DNA of 9,949 bases from Pseudomonadota bacterium (GCA_023390695.1 JAEWCJ010000209.1:1-9949); one strand, 5' to 3'; positions 1 through 7,733 are shown, numbered from the stretch's first letter. Notes: generated by a model not told the origin, from the letters alone. Numbers and translations: made by a program.

Positions 1-898
1 CGAGAACAGCGACGTCAGGCATCTGGAGCCGCGCCGGCCGGACTGGGCCGGCGGATTACGCGCCACATGGACGCCGGGCGAAACCGCCGCCCGTGCGCGG
101 CTGGCGGAATTCCTCGATCACATCCGCGGTTATGCGGCTGACCGCGACCGGCCGGCCAGGCTGTCGACGTCGCGCCTGTCGCCGCATCTGCATTTCGGCG
201 AGATCAGTCCGCAGGATATCTTTCATGCGACGCGTTTCGCCGCCGAGGACGGCCGTATGCCGGCCATGGATGCCGAGAAATTCCTCAGCGAACTCGGCTG
301 GCGGGAGTTTTCCTATTACCTGCTGCATCACTTTCCCGATCTCGCGACGAAGAATATCCAGCCGCGTTTCGACGGCTTTCCGTGGCGCGAGGACGAGACA
401 GGCCTGACGGCATGGCAGAAGGGCCTGACCGGCTATCCCATCGTCGATGCCGGCATGCGCGAGCTCTGGCACACCGGATGGATGCATAACCGGGTGCGCA
501 TGATCGCGGCGTCGTTCCTGATCAAGCATCTGCTGATCGACTGGCGTCGCGGCGAGCAATGGTTCTGGGACACGCTGGTCGACGCCGATTCCGCCAATAA
601 CGCGGCGAACTGGCAATGGGTCGCGGGCTCCGGCGCCGACGCGGCCCCCTATTTCCGGATATTCAATCCGGTGCTGCAGGGAGAGAAATTCGATCCGGAC
701 GGCGCCTATGTGCGCCGCTGGGTGCCGGAACTTGCACGTCTGCCGAACTCATTCATCCACAAGCCGTGGAAAGCGACGCCGCTCGAACTGGCGGACAGCG
801 GCATTGTCCTTGGCGAAACCTATCCCGCTCCCATTGTCGATCACGACGCCGCCCGCAGACGCGCGCTCGACGCACTGCAAGCGATCAAGGGGGCCTGA
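1..898 (+). CDS. phrB: Deoxyribodipyrimidine photolyase (class I CPD photolyase), 3' part
   Basis: Flavoenzyme that uses light to split cyclobutane pyrimidine dimers in DNA. The frame is open from base 2, so the gene begins left of the window. The visible 298 codons are the helical FAD-binding domain; whole class I enzymes are about 470-490 residues, so the antenna domain is missing only because of the window edge. Diagnostic motifs occur in order: WTPGE near the start, TSRLSPHLHFGEIS (FAD binding), WREFSYYLLHHFP, WQKGLTGYPIVDAGMRELW, WMHNRVRM, then DADSANNAANWQW, which carries the Asn next to flavin N5 and a Trp of the electron-transfer chain, and APYFRIFNPVLQGEKFD. Family assignment is firm. 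CPD rather than another repair or cryptochrome-like specificity is inferred from the class I motifs. The stop codon lies one base from the stop of the convergent transporter gene. No damage to the reading frame is seen. Confidence 0.95.
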   Translation, partial: ENSDVRHLEPRRPDWAGGLRATWTPGETAARARLAEFLDHIRGYAADRDRPARLSTSRLSPHLHFGEISPQDIFHATRFAAEDGRMPAMDAEKFLSELGWREFSYYLLHHFPDLATKNIQPRFDGFPWREDETGLTAWQKGLTGYPIVDAGMRELWHTGWMHNRVRMIAASFLIKHLLIDWRRGEQWFWDTLVDADSANNAANWQWVAGSGADAAPYFRIFNPVLQGEKFDPDGAYVRRWVPELARLPNSFIHKPWKATPLELADSGIVLGETYPAPIVDHDAARRRALDALQAIKGA

Positions 899-899
899 A

Positions 900-1778
900 T
901 CAGGCCTTCTTCACATTGACGATCAACACCGCGCCGGCGCACAGCGCCATGCCGGCAATGGCCGCCAGATTGAGACGCTCATCGAAGAGCAGCCAGGCCA
1001 GAAGCGCGGTGGTCGCGGGCACCAGATAGAACAGGCTTGCGACATTGGCGGCCGCGGCACGGCGGATCAGCCAATACATCAACCCCACCGCGAAAATCGA
1101 AAGCACGATCACCAGCCAGGCCATGGCCAGCACGAAGTCCGTCGTCCAGCGGATGCCGCCGGTTTCGAACATCCACGCTCCAGCCAGGAACAGCGCCGTC
1201 GCAGCCGCGTATTGAATGAGATTGCCGGACCGCCAGTCGATCGCCCCGCCATGCCGCTTCTGGTACAGCGTCCCGACGGTGATCCCGAGCAACGAGACAG
1301 CGCTTGCGGTCCAGCCAAGCGGCGTCCCGGCCCCGAAGATCGTGCGATCGTTCAGCACCAGCAGCACCCCCAGCACGCCGAGCGCAAGACCGCCCCACTG
1401 CCAGGGCGTCACCTTTTCGCCGAGCCAGCGATTGGCGAGTGTCGCCATCAGCACCGGCTGCAGGCCCGGCAGCAGCGCGGAAATGCCCGCCGGCACCCCT
1501 TGCGCAATCGCGACGAATACGCCCCCGAGATAAAAGCCGTGAACCAGGATGCCGGTTACGATGCTGTGGCCGGTTTCCGCCCAGTTCGGCCAGCGCGGCC
1601 GAGCAGCCAGCACGATCACCGCAAGAATGATCACGACCGCCGCCATGCGGACCCAGAGAAAGGTCAGCGGTTCGGCATAGGGCATGCCGTATTTGGCCGC
1701 GACGAAGCCGGTGCTCCACAGGAACACGAACACCGCAGGCGCCAGACGCGCAATCAGGTTGTTGGAGAATTCCGGCAT
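900..1778 (-). CDS. EamA/DMT-family membrane transporter
   Basis: A 292-residue inner-membrane protein of the drug/metabolite transporter superfamily, with about ten hydrophobic helices in two EamA repeats (roughly residues 12-142 and 155-288). Repeat 1 ends in the typical LQPVLMATLANRWLGEK stretch followed by a Gly/Leu-rich helix. Repeat 2 has the matching LVPATTALLAWLLFDERL stretch. Both carry the conserved E-[KR] or DER near the helix end that marks the family. Members export or import amino acids, metabolites or drugs; the substrate cannot be read from sequence. The ATG start at 1778 is followed at once by the first amphipathic and hydrophobic segment. It lies 69 bases downstream of the diguanylate cyclase gene on the same strand, so read-through cotranscription is possible. 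Its stop is one base from the photolyase stop on the other strand. Confidence 0.92.
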   Translation of the reverse strand: MPEFSNNLIARLAPAVFVFLWSTGFVAAKYGMPYAEPLTFLWVRMAAVVIILAVIVLAARPRWPNWAETGHSIVTGILVHGFYLGGVFVAIAQGVPAGISALLPGLQPVLMATLANRWLGEKVTPWQWGGLALGVLGVLLVLNDRTIFGAGTPLGWTASAVSLLGITVGTLYQKRHGGAIDWRSGNLIQYAAATALFLAGAWMFETGGIRWTTDFVLAMAWLVIVLSIFAVGLMYWLIRRAAAANVASLFYLVPATTALLAWLLFDERLNLAAIAGMALCAGAVLIVNVKKA

Positions 1779-1821
1779 CGTTGCCTGTGGATACCGGATT
1801 CACCGGAGCCACGATAGTCCT

Positions 1822-1845
1822 GCGCCACGCAGACGTGCGTTGCGC
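1822..1845 (-). terminator. Hairpin just after the diguanylate cyclase stop, possible terminator
   Basis: An imperfect inverted repeat lies just after the diguanylate cyclase stop codon: GCGC + one mismatch + ACGCA, a 4-base loop, then TGCGT + mismatch + GCGC. No run of T follows it on the minus strand, so it may only stabilise the mRNA end or attenuate read-through into the transporter gene. The hairpin is seen in the sequence; the function is inferred. Confidence 0.3.
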
Positions 1846-1847
1846 GT

Positions 1848-3029
1848 TCAGCCGGCGATGGCTCGTTCGCGCGCGCAGACCGGGACCAGCGATGGCTCGA
1901 CGCGGTTGCGGCCATTCTCCTTGGCGCGATAGAGCGCGAGATCGGCCGACTTCATCAACGCCGCCAGATCCTCACCGCTGGTTACGGCGACGCCGACGCT
2001 GATGGTCACCCGCAGCGGCGTCTCATCCGGCCTGAACACCGCGGCCGCGATCGCCACACGCACCCGCTCGGCGACTCCTATCGCATTCCGCAGCGAGGGC
2101 TGCTGCAGCAGGCAACCGAACTCCTCCCCGCCCAATCGCCCGAAAACATCGGCGGGGCGGACCGCCTCGGTGGCGATCGCGGAGAATTCCTTCAAGACGT
2201 TGTCGCCCGCATAGTGACCATAAGTGTCGTTGATCGATTTGAAATGGTCGATATCGAACAGAAGCAGCGCCACGGGATCGCCGTTCACATTCGCCCGCCG
2301 CAGCAGACGCTCGGCCTGTTCGATAAATCCACGGCGGTTGGAAATGCCGGTCAGCGGATCGATGAGCGCATCGCGCTTGTAGGTCATCGCGATGCGGTCG
2401 CGGGCCAGAGCGCCGAGCAGATAGCAAAGGCAGAAGGTGTTGAAGATCGTTTCGATGACGATCAGCGCTTCCCAATGATCCGATTCATCCTTGATGGCCA
2501 GCGACGGACCAAGCGATTCATAGAGCGGAACCCGCAGCGCGAATGCCACCGCATGCGCGATACACAGGGCAATGATCGGCCAACGAGTCGCGGGCGCCGG
2601 TTCCGGGACATGCCAGAGTTCGTAGACGTTGAGGATGGTGTAGGCGGACACGATCGCCGCCATCAGGATGATCTCGACGAAAATATCGCCGAAGATGATC
2701 TCGAACTGGCAGGCCGCCAGCCACACGATGGCGCCGGCCATCATCAGGGGCAGCGAGACCGGCCGTCCTGCGAAATTGCGGGTGCCGCCCCACAGGATTC
2801 CATAGGCCAAAGCCAGGAAGGCATTGCCGACCACAACCGACCAGAGGTCGGATATGGCGCCCTGCCCGTTGATCAGGACAGCGGCAATCGCACCGAGCAG
2901 AAAGGCGCAGCCCCAGAAAGCGAGTGCCGGAACGTCCCGGTGATACAACCAGGTCAGCAGCAGCAGGCCGCCCGAGACTGCGGCTGCCATAATCGTCACA
3001 AGAAACAGGGTATTGAGATCGAGCGCCAT
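1848..3029 (-). CDS. Membrane-bound GGDEF diguanylate cyclase
   Basis: Makes the second messenger c-di-GMP from two GTP. The 393-residue protein has about seven hydrophobic helices (roughly residues 7-27, 35-55, 61-82, 92-113, 117-137, 150-170, 186-207) and then a complete GGDEF domain from about residue 220 to the end. The domain starts with DPLTGISNRRGF, has the metal/GTP residues in DIDHFKSINDTYGH (D259, D261, N267), and an intact GGEEF active loop at 300-304. The inhibitory I-site RxxD is present as R291-P-A-D294, five residues before GGEEF, so feedback inhibition by c-di-GMP is expected. No PAS, GAF or HAMP domain separates membrane and catalytic parts, so the membrane region is the likely sensor; I do not recognise it as a named sensor family. 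The start is the ATG at 3029, with no strong Shine-Dalgarno. Catalytic activity is expected from the intact motifs; its signal is unknown. Confidence 0.93.
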   Translation of the reverse strand: MALDLNTLFLVTIMAAAVSGGLLLLTWLYHRDVPALAFWGCAFLLGAIAAVLINGQGAISDLWSVVVGNAFLALAYGILWGGTRNFAGRPVSLPLMMAGAIVWLAACQFEIIFGDIFVEIILMAAIVSAYTILNVYELWHVPEPAPATRWPIIALCIAHAVAFALRVPLYESLGPSLAIKDESDHWEALIVIETIFNTFCLCYLLGALARDRIAMTYKRDALIDPLTGISNRRGFIEQAERLLRRANVNGDPVALLLFDIDHFKSINDTYGHYAGDNVLKEFSAIATEAVRPADVFGRLGGEEFGCLLQQPSLRNAIGVAERVRVAIAAAVFRPDETPLRVTISVGVAVTSGEDLAALMKSADLALYRAKENGRNRVEPSLVPVCARERAIAG

Positions 3030-3084
3030 GTCGTCACTGCAGACGGCTCAGGTCGCCGCGTTGTCTTGATTGTATGTGCATCAT

Positions 3085-3115
3085 CTGACAGAGAGTTTGC
3101 AGGATTTGCTAACAT
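3085..3115 (+). promoter_or_regulatory. Possible promoter of the formaldehyde dehydrogenase gene
   Basis: CTGACA (3085-3090; five of six matches to TTGACA) and TAACAT (3110-3115; four of six matches to TATAAT) are separated by 19 bases, about 45 bases before the chosen start codon. The spacing is longer than ideal, so this is only a candidate in the 130-base gap between two divergent genes. Confidence 0.25.
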
Positions 3116-3147
3116 TTGACCCAATGCGGGCCGGATGTGCCTCGAAT

Positions 3148-3151
3148 GGAG
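3148..3151 (+). promoter_or_regulatory. Shine-Dalgarno fixing the start of the formaldehyde dehydrogenase
   Basis: GGAG lies eight bases before the ATG at 3160. Homologous class III dehydrogenases begin close to this Met, so it is preferred to the upstream in-frame start at 3070, which would add 30 residues unlike the family. Confidence 0.7.
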
Positions 3152-3159
3152 ATTTCGGT

Positions 3160-4287
<1,128 letters not shown>

Positions 4288-4309
4288 AGGCCCAAAGTCC
4301 GTGAAGAAC

Positions 4310-4338
4310 AAAGCCCGGCGAGATCCCCGCCGGGCTTT
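4310..4338 (+). terminator. Rho-independent terminator, probably bidirectional
   Basis: AAGCCCGGCG (4311-4320) pairs perfectly with CGCCGGGCTT (4328-4337) around a 7-base loop. An extra A-T pair extends the stem at 4310/4338, and the T run continues to 4340. It lies 22 bases after the dehydrogenase stop. Read on the minus strand, the same stem is followed by TTTGTTCTT and lies 24 bases after the chemoreceptor stop, so it can end both converging transcripts. Confidence 0.9.
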
Positions 4339-4362
4339 TTCATTCATTGCAGGCCGTCGGCA

Positions 4363-5835
4363 TCACGCACGCATCGCCTGAATATCCGCGGTGAAGACAT
4401 GGACGCGCTGGCGGATCGTATCGATCTGCCGGGCAACCTGTCCGGCCGCCATGCTGAGCGAGTCGACCGCCTGCGCGGTGTCGCCCGCGATGGACTTGAT
4501 CTCGCCGACCGAGGAACTGACGCGTTCCACGCCGGCGGCCGCCTGATTGACGTTGTGGGCGATGTCGCGCGCCGCCGCCGCCTGCTGTTCCACAGCCGCG
4601 GCGATGCGTGCGGAAAACTCGTTCAAATCGCGAATGCGCCCCGAAATGCCCTGGATCGCCGCAACCGAACGCGCGGTGGTGTTCTGCATCGCGTCGATCC
4701 GGCTCGCGATATCCTGCGTGGCATTGGCGGTCTGCCCGGCCAGCGCCTTCACCTCCTGCGCGACGACGGCAAAGCCACGGCCCGCCTCGCCGGCGCGCGC
4801 CGCCTCGATCGTCGCATTGAGGGCGAGCAGATTCGTCTGCTCCGCGATGGCGCGGATCATCTGCGTCACATTGCCGATTTCCTGCGCGACGGAGACCAGT
4901 TCGTCCATGGTGACGTTGGTCGTCTCCGCGTCGCTGACGGCGGCCCCGGCGAGCCGCGACGATTGCGCGGCGTTGCCGCCGACTTCGGAAATGGTGCGCG
5001 CCAATTCCTCGCCCGCATAGGCGACGAGTTTCACCATCTGCGCGGTCTCGACCGTCGATTTCCCGACCGTCTCGGTCTGCGCATTGGCCCGGGCCGCCGC
5101 GGTTCCAAGCTGATCGGAATTGGCATGCATTTCGTTCGCTGCGTGGTGCAGGGCCTCGATCGATTCCGCCATTTCGCGCTCGAACCGCGCCAGCAGGGCT
5201 GCGGTCTCGTTGGCGCGCGTGGTCGTGCTGGCCAGTTCGCCCGCACGCAGTGACAGAACCTGCTGCAACTCCGCATTCGCCGCTTCCGCGGACTTGCGCG
5301 CATCCCCCATCTGCACGAATGCGTGACGAATGGCCGACCCGATCACAATAAGCATGACCGTTTCTATCAGCAGAACCGCGGCATGCACGCCGACGCGTGG
5401 ATAGTCGGTGCCGCCCGGATACAGGGCCGACGGCAGGACGACGTTGAGCAGCAGGTGATGGAAGGCAATCAGTCCCGAGGTGAACAGCAGCACCCGCCAA
5501 TCGCAGAAGCCCACCAGCAGGGCCAGCACCGCGAAATAGTAGAAATGCATTTCCACCTGCCACGGATGCCCGCTCATGGCATAGACGAGCAGCGAGGTTT
5601 GGCCAACCAGGGCGACGCTCAGCGCGAACGCAATGCGCGGTGTCGTGCTGTCCAGCCTGAGCAGCAGCCACGGCAATACGGCCAGTGATGCAGCAATCAA
5701 TCCAACCGACACGATGTCGTGACCGAGCAGCCAGGCCACGGCCATCAGCACCGGCACATGCACAAAGCACAAAGCGATCAGTGCCCGCGCGACAATGCGC
5801 TGGAAGCCGTCGAGATTGTCCGCCGCGAAATTCAT
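4363..5835 (-). CDS. Methyl-accepting chemotaxis protein with six-TM histidine-rich sensor region
   Basis: Chemoreceptor-type signalling protein of 490 residues from the ATG at 5835. The N-terminal ~170 residues hold about six membrane helices (near 14-37, 41-59, 68-88, 96-112, 115-137, 148-168) with no sizeable periplasmic domain. Histidines stand in or beside the helices: H26, H90, H97 (in [13 protein letters not shown]), H126-H127 and H151. A coiled-coil region without a recognisable HAMP domain follows, then the cytoplasmic signalling hairpin around residues 330-365 ([19 protein letters not shown], then [17 protein letters not shown]). This tip binds CheA and CheW in known receptors. No C-terminal CheR-binding pentapeptide is seen. 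The ATG overlaps the stop of the upstream gene, with only a weak ribosome site, so translation is probably coupled. In-frame starts further upstream (to 6036) would overlap that gene and give a non-receptor-like N-terminus. The ligand is unknown. Confidence 0.93.
   Translation of the reverse strand: MNFAADNLDGFQRIVARALIALCFVHVPVLMAVAWLLGHDIVSVGLIAASLAVLPWLLLRLDSTTPRIAFALSVALVGQTSLLVYAMSGHPWQVEMHFYYFAVLALLVGFCDWRVLLFTSGLIAFHHLLLNVVLPSALYPGGTDYPRVGVHAAVLLIETVMLIVIGSAIRHAFVQMGDARKSAEAANAELQQVLSLRAGELASTTTRANETAALLARFEREMAESIEALHHAANEMHANSDQLGTAAARANAQTETVGKSTVETAQMVKLVAYAGEELARTISEVGGNAAQSSRLAGAAVSDAETTNVTMDELVSVAQEIGNVTQMIRAIAEQTNLLALNATIEAARAGEAGRGFAVVAQEVKALAGQTANATQDIASRIDAMQNTTARSVAAIQGISGRIRDLNEFSARIAAAVEQQAAAARDIAHNVNQAAAGVERVSSSVGEIKSIAGDTAQAVDSLSMAAGQVARQIDTIRQRVHVFTADIQAMRA
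5832..5835 (-). other. ATGA stop/start overlap, likely translational coupling
   Basis: Read on the minus strand, the bases ATGA contain the ATG of the chemoreceptor and the TGA of the small membrane protein before it. Upstream of this ATG there is only a weak GGCGGCG purine stretch, so terminating ribosomes probably reinitiate here. This would fix the relative amounts of the two proteins. Confidence 0.8.
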
Positions 5836-6176
5836 GATTGCACGCCGCCGACAAGACGCAGACAGGCCGCCAGCACCTGCGGATCGACGAGGAGGACCGC
5901 GCCCTTCCCCGAGAGCTGCGAGACATAGTCCGGTGTTTCCGGCATGACGACGACAATGAAGGGCAAGCCGCCGAAGCGGACAAGGCGCGCACCCGCCTCG
6001 GTGGCGCGGCTCGCGGCCGCGGCTTCCGACACCCATGGGGCGAACACCACCCCGACGCCGTTGGCTGGATCGCGCGGCTTCAGCCCCAGTCGGGCTGCAC
6101 CGTACAGGCTGGCAAAGGCAAAACAGACAATAAGAAAGCGCTCCAGCCAGGGGCGGCAGATCATCAAGACGCGCAC
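5832..6176 (-). CDS. Small membrane-anchored protein coupled to the chemoreceptor, unknown function
   Basis: A 114-residue protein I do not recognise as a named family. A short basic N-terminus (R2, R8) precedes one hydrophobic helix at about residues 12-30, then a soluble domain of about 80 residues. The positive-inside rule predicts this domain lies in the periplasm. The domain alternates helix- and strand-like stretches: [10 protein letters not shown], a helix rich in Ala and Glu, [18 protein letters not shown], a short helix, [10 protein letters not shown] and a last helix. This suggests a small alpha/beta fold. The start is taken as GTG at 6176, with AGGT nine bases before it; the ATG at 6164 (residue 5) is the alternative. 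It is the first gene of the unit and overlaps the receptor start by ATGA, which suggests a partner or ligand-presenting role for a receptor lacking its own periplasmic domain. That role is inference. Confidence 0.75.
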   Translation of the reverse strand: MRVLMICRPWLERFLIVCFAFASLYGAARLGLKPRDPANGVGVVFAPWVSEAAAASRATEAGARLVRFGGLPFIVVVMPETPDYVSQLSGKGAVLLVDPQVLAACLRLVGGVQS

Positions 6177-6203
6177 GAGACAGTTACCTGCATTCCATTT
6201 TCC

Positions 6204-6213
6204 AGACCGGTCT
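6204..6213. promoter_or_regulatory. AGACCGGTCT palindrome, candidate TetR-family operator
   Basis: A perfect 10-base palindrome 27 bases before the GTG start of the small membrane protein gene, flanked at a distance by TCCAT and ATGGA. Sites built on AGAC..GTCT are common operators of TetR-type repressors (NemR boxes are an example). On the minus strand it follows a TTGCTT hexamer that could be a -35 element, but no good -10 is seen. No tetR gene lies in this window. Confidence 0.4.
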
Positions 6214-6225
6214 ATGGAAGCAACA

Positions 6226-6240
6226 CTAAGAAATTCTTAG
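6226..6240. repeat. Perfect 15-base inverted repeat in the divergent promoter region
   Basis: CTAAGAAATTCTTAG is a 7+1+7 perfect inverted repeat and AT-rich compared with its surroundings. It lies between the divergent genes, 50 bases from the GTG of the membrane-protein gene and about 175 from the secreted-protein gene. It could be an operator or a small hairpin; no T run marks it as a terminator. Confidence 0.4.
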
Positions 6241-6299
6241 GCATGCGCAGGCGGATGGGCACGCCCTTCACAATAACCGATAAGGCATTGACGCAAATA

Positions 6300-6316
6300 G
6301 CGTTTCTAGAAAACGC
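6300..6316. repeat. Inverted repeat GCGTTT-n5-AAACGC in the divergent promoter region
   Basis: Two perfect 6-base arms around CTAGA. A TTGACG hexamer (6288-6293) lies just before it on the plus strand, so it falls where a promoter core would be expected. No convincing -10 element is seen at 16-18 bases. It is a candidate operator for the secreted-protein gene. Confidence 0.35.
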
Positions 6317-6414
6317 GGCGATTCCCGAAAGGATTGGGCGGCCTGCCAATTTTTAACCACAGGGGTCTGCGAAAGCCCGGCGTCCCAGTTTTCCCGCGCA
6401 ATCCCCGGTTCCCG

Positions 6415-6858
6415 ATGCGTCGTCTCGCATGCCTGCTGACTTTCTGCGTCCTTTTTGCCCCGCCGGCTCTGGCCGACCTGCGCATCACGCGTGACCATGG
6501 CGGACGCGTGGATGAGTACAAAGCCCGCTTTGCCAAGATCCGCGACAGCGGCGAGCGTGTGATCATTGACGGCATCTGCAATTCGGCCTGCACACTCGTG
6601 CTTGGGATCGTGCCGCTGAACCGGATTTGCGTGACCCCACGCGCCAGCCTCGGATTCCATGAGGCCTATCTCGACAAAGGCTGGACCATGGGCGTCAGGG
6701 TCGCCAGCGCCTCTGGCACGGCCGACCTCATGTCGCATTACCCGCAAAGCGTGAAGAACTGGATTGCGCGCAATGGCGGGCTGACGCCGCAGATGAAGCG
6801 TGTGAGAAATGGCCCCGACCTCTGGACCATGGTCGATTCCTGTCCCGACGAGTTTTGA
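6415..6858 (+). CDS. Secreted ClpP/crotonase-like small protein (COG3904-like)
   Basis: A 147-residue protein with a clear signal peptide: MRRLACLLTFCVLFAPPALA, cleaved after ALA at residue 20, so it is periplasmic. The mature part resembles periplasmic ClpP/SppA-fold proteins: a strand RVIIDGIC, then NSACTLVLG with S57 where the nucleophile sits in such proteins, and ASLGFH with H82 where the catalytic His is expected. Cys55, Cys59, Cys72 and a Cys near the C-terminus could form disulfides. At about 127 mature residues it is much shorter than true ClpP or SppA (about 190 or more), so it may be a minimal or inactive relative. The ATG at 6415 is chosen because the signal peptide begins there; longer in-frame forms start at TTG 6334 and add residues before the signal peptide. 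The ribosome site is poor. The fold assignment rests on motif resemblance only. Confidence 0.7.
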   Translation: MRRLACLLTFCVLFAPPALADLRITRDHGGRVDEYKARFAKIRDSGERVIIDGICNSACTLVLGIVPLNRICVTPRASLGFHEAYLDKGWTMGVRVASASGTADLMSHYPQSVKNWIARNGGLTPQMKRVRNGPDLWTMVDSCPDEF

Positions 6859-6965
6859 GCCAGAAGAGTTTTAGGCCAACGGCGGCACAACCGGCCGCCT
6901 CCGTCACGAGGCTGCGGAACCATTCGCGCCGACTTTCCATTGTCTTGGGGGAGCGAGAGGTTTAC

Positions 6966-7298
6966 ATGATCGACAGACGCCAGCCTGACAACCGCCACCC
7001 CGACGAGATCTATCTGCAGCAGGCGCAGGAGGAAGATGCGCGCCTGCAACCCGACCCGGAGCTTGCGCTCAGCAGCGGCCGGGCGAACCGCGCGCAGATG
7101 TGGGTGGTGGCGCTGAGCGCCGCCGCCATTGTCGGCCTTGTGCTCTACGGCGTCAGCCGTACCCAGCAGGCCCCCGAGACTGCGGCGGCACCGCCGGCTC
7201 AAACAACCGGCGCGGCCCCCTCTGCCGAACAGCCCGTCGCGCCCGAACAGCCGGCGCAGGAACCGGGCAAACAGGGACCATCCGATTCCGCCCGCTGA
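6966..7298 (+). CDS. Single-TM Ala/Pro-rich membrane protein, unknown function
   Basis: A 110-residue protein not recognised as a named family. It has a charged, cytoplasmic N-terminal part of about 38 residues (start MIDRRQPDNRHPDEIYL, rich in Asp, Glu, Gln and Arg), one transmembrane helix at about residues 39-57 (MWVVALSAAAIVGLVLYGV), and a low-complexity tail of Ala, Pro, Gln and Glu that would face the periplasm. The ATG at 6966 has GAGAGG five bases upstream and is preferred to the in-frame TTG at 6855. It lies 107 bases after the secreted ClpP-like gene on the same strand, so cotranscription is possible. A tail of this composition suggests a flexible linker or cell-wall-spanning segment rather than an enzyme. 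Confidence 0.75.
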   Translation: MIDRRQPDNRHPDEIYLQQAQEEDARLQPDPELALSSGRANRAQMWVVALSAAAIVGLVLYGVSRTQQAPETAAAPPAQTTGAAPSAEQPVAPEQPAQEPGKQGPSDSAR

Positions 7299-7310
7299 CG
7301 CTGATTATTC

Positions 7311-7332
7311 GACGCCGCTTAGACGCCGCTTA
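7311..7332. repeat. Tandem duplication of an 11-base unit
   Basis: GACGCCGCTTA occurs twice head to tail (7311-7321 and 7322-7332). The second copy includes the TAA stop (minus strand) of the AhpD-like gene, so the first copy supplies a second TAA further on, out of the reading frame. It lies in the short gap between two convergent genes. Confidence 0.8.
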
Positions 7333-7725
7333 CTCGAATTGCGGATCGACGGGGACGCGGTAGCCATTTGCAAGCCGGTTGGTTTCGTTGGCCATGCCGG
7401 TGACTGCCATCAATTCTCCGAACATGTCCTCGGTCATTCCCGCCTTGCGCGCTGCGGCGGTATGGCTGGCGATGCAATAGGCGCAACCATTGGTGACGCT
7501 GACCGCGAGATAGATCATCTCCTTCGTGAGCGGGTCCAGAGTACCGGGCGCCATCACCTCTTTCACGCTCTCCCAGGTGCGCTTGAGCAAGGCCGGGTCG
7601 CGCGCGAGATATTTCCAGAAATTGTTCACGTCCGGCACATTGCGGCTGCGCTTGATGTCATCGAACACCGCGCGCACCTGTGGCGAGGCATCCTCGTAAC
7701 TGACGGAGGGGCGCATGACTGTCAC
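7330..7725 (-). CDS. Carboxymuconolactone decarboxylase/AhpD-like protein
   Basis: A 131-residue protein of the CMD/AhpD superfamily, small all-helical proteins that act as alkylhydroperoxidases or decarboxylases. The hallmark is visible: E69, then NGCAYCIASH with C81-x2-C84 and H88, giving the E-x11-C-x2-C-x3-H pattern of the thiol peroxidase branch. True gamma-carboxymuconolactone decarboxylases usually lack this CxxC, so a redox role is more likely than decarboxylation. The length is typical of a one-domain member. Start choice is open: the GTG at 7725 has AAGG six bases upstream, while the ATG at 7716 (residue 4) lies 12 bases from GGAG. It is the last gene of a minus-strand run, eight bases after the MBL hydrolase stop, so it is almost surely cotranscribed with it. 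Its substrate is unknown. Confidence 0.9.
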   Translation of the reverse strand: MTVMRPSVSYEDASPQVRAVFDDIKRSRNVPDVNNFWKYLARDPALLKRTWESVKEVMAPGTLDPLTKEMIYLAVSVTNGCAYCIASHTAAARKAGMTEDMFGELMAVTGMANETNRLANGYRVPVDPQFE

Positions 7726-7733
7726 GATCTCCC

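Noticed and set aside
708..1817. Long plus-strand open frame (369 codons) opposite the EamA transporter
   Set aside because: Its translation is rich in Arg, His, Gln and Pro with no domain, as expected of an antisense frame in high-GC DNA. The transporter on the other strand is clearly the coding frame.
2214..3119. Plus-strand open frame of 301 codons opposite the diguanylate cyclase
   Set aside because: It shadows the GGDEF gene. Its composition is dominated by Arg, Gln, His and Asp, with no recognisable motif.
3070..3159. 30-residue N-terminal extension of the formaldehyde dehydrogenase
   Set aside because: The added residues do not resemble the family, and a good GGAG site stands eight bases before the ATG at 3160.
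4340..5992. Minus-strand open frame of 550 codons overlapping the chemoreceptor in another frame
   Set aside because: It is Arg/Gly-rich nonsense, while the alternative frame on the same strand encodes the conserved receptor hairpin and membrane helices.
5836..6036. 67-residue N-terminal extension of the chemoreceptor in its own frame
   Set aside because: It would overlap the small membrane-protein gene and is Arg/Gly-rich without structure; the ATG at 5835 leads into the first amphipathic segment and TM helix.
6881..6899. GGCGGC / GCCGCC hairpin between the secreted-protein and single-TM genes
   Set aside because: The stem is only six pairs with a 7-base loop and no T run. Such GC palindromes are common by chance at this base composition.
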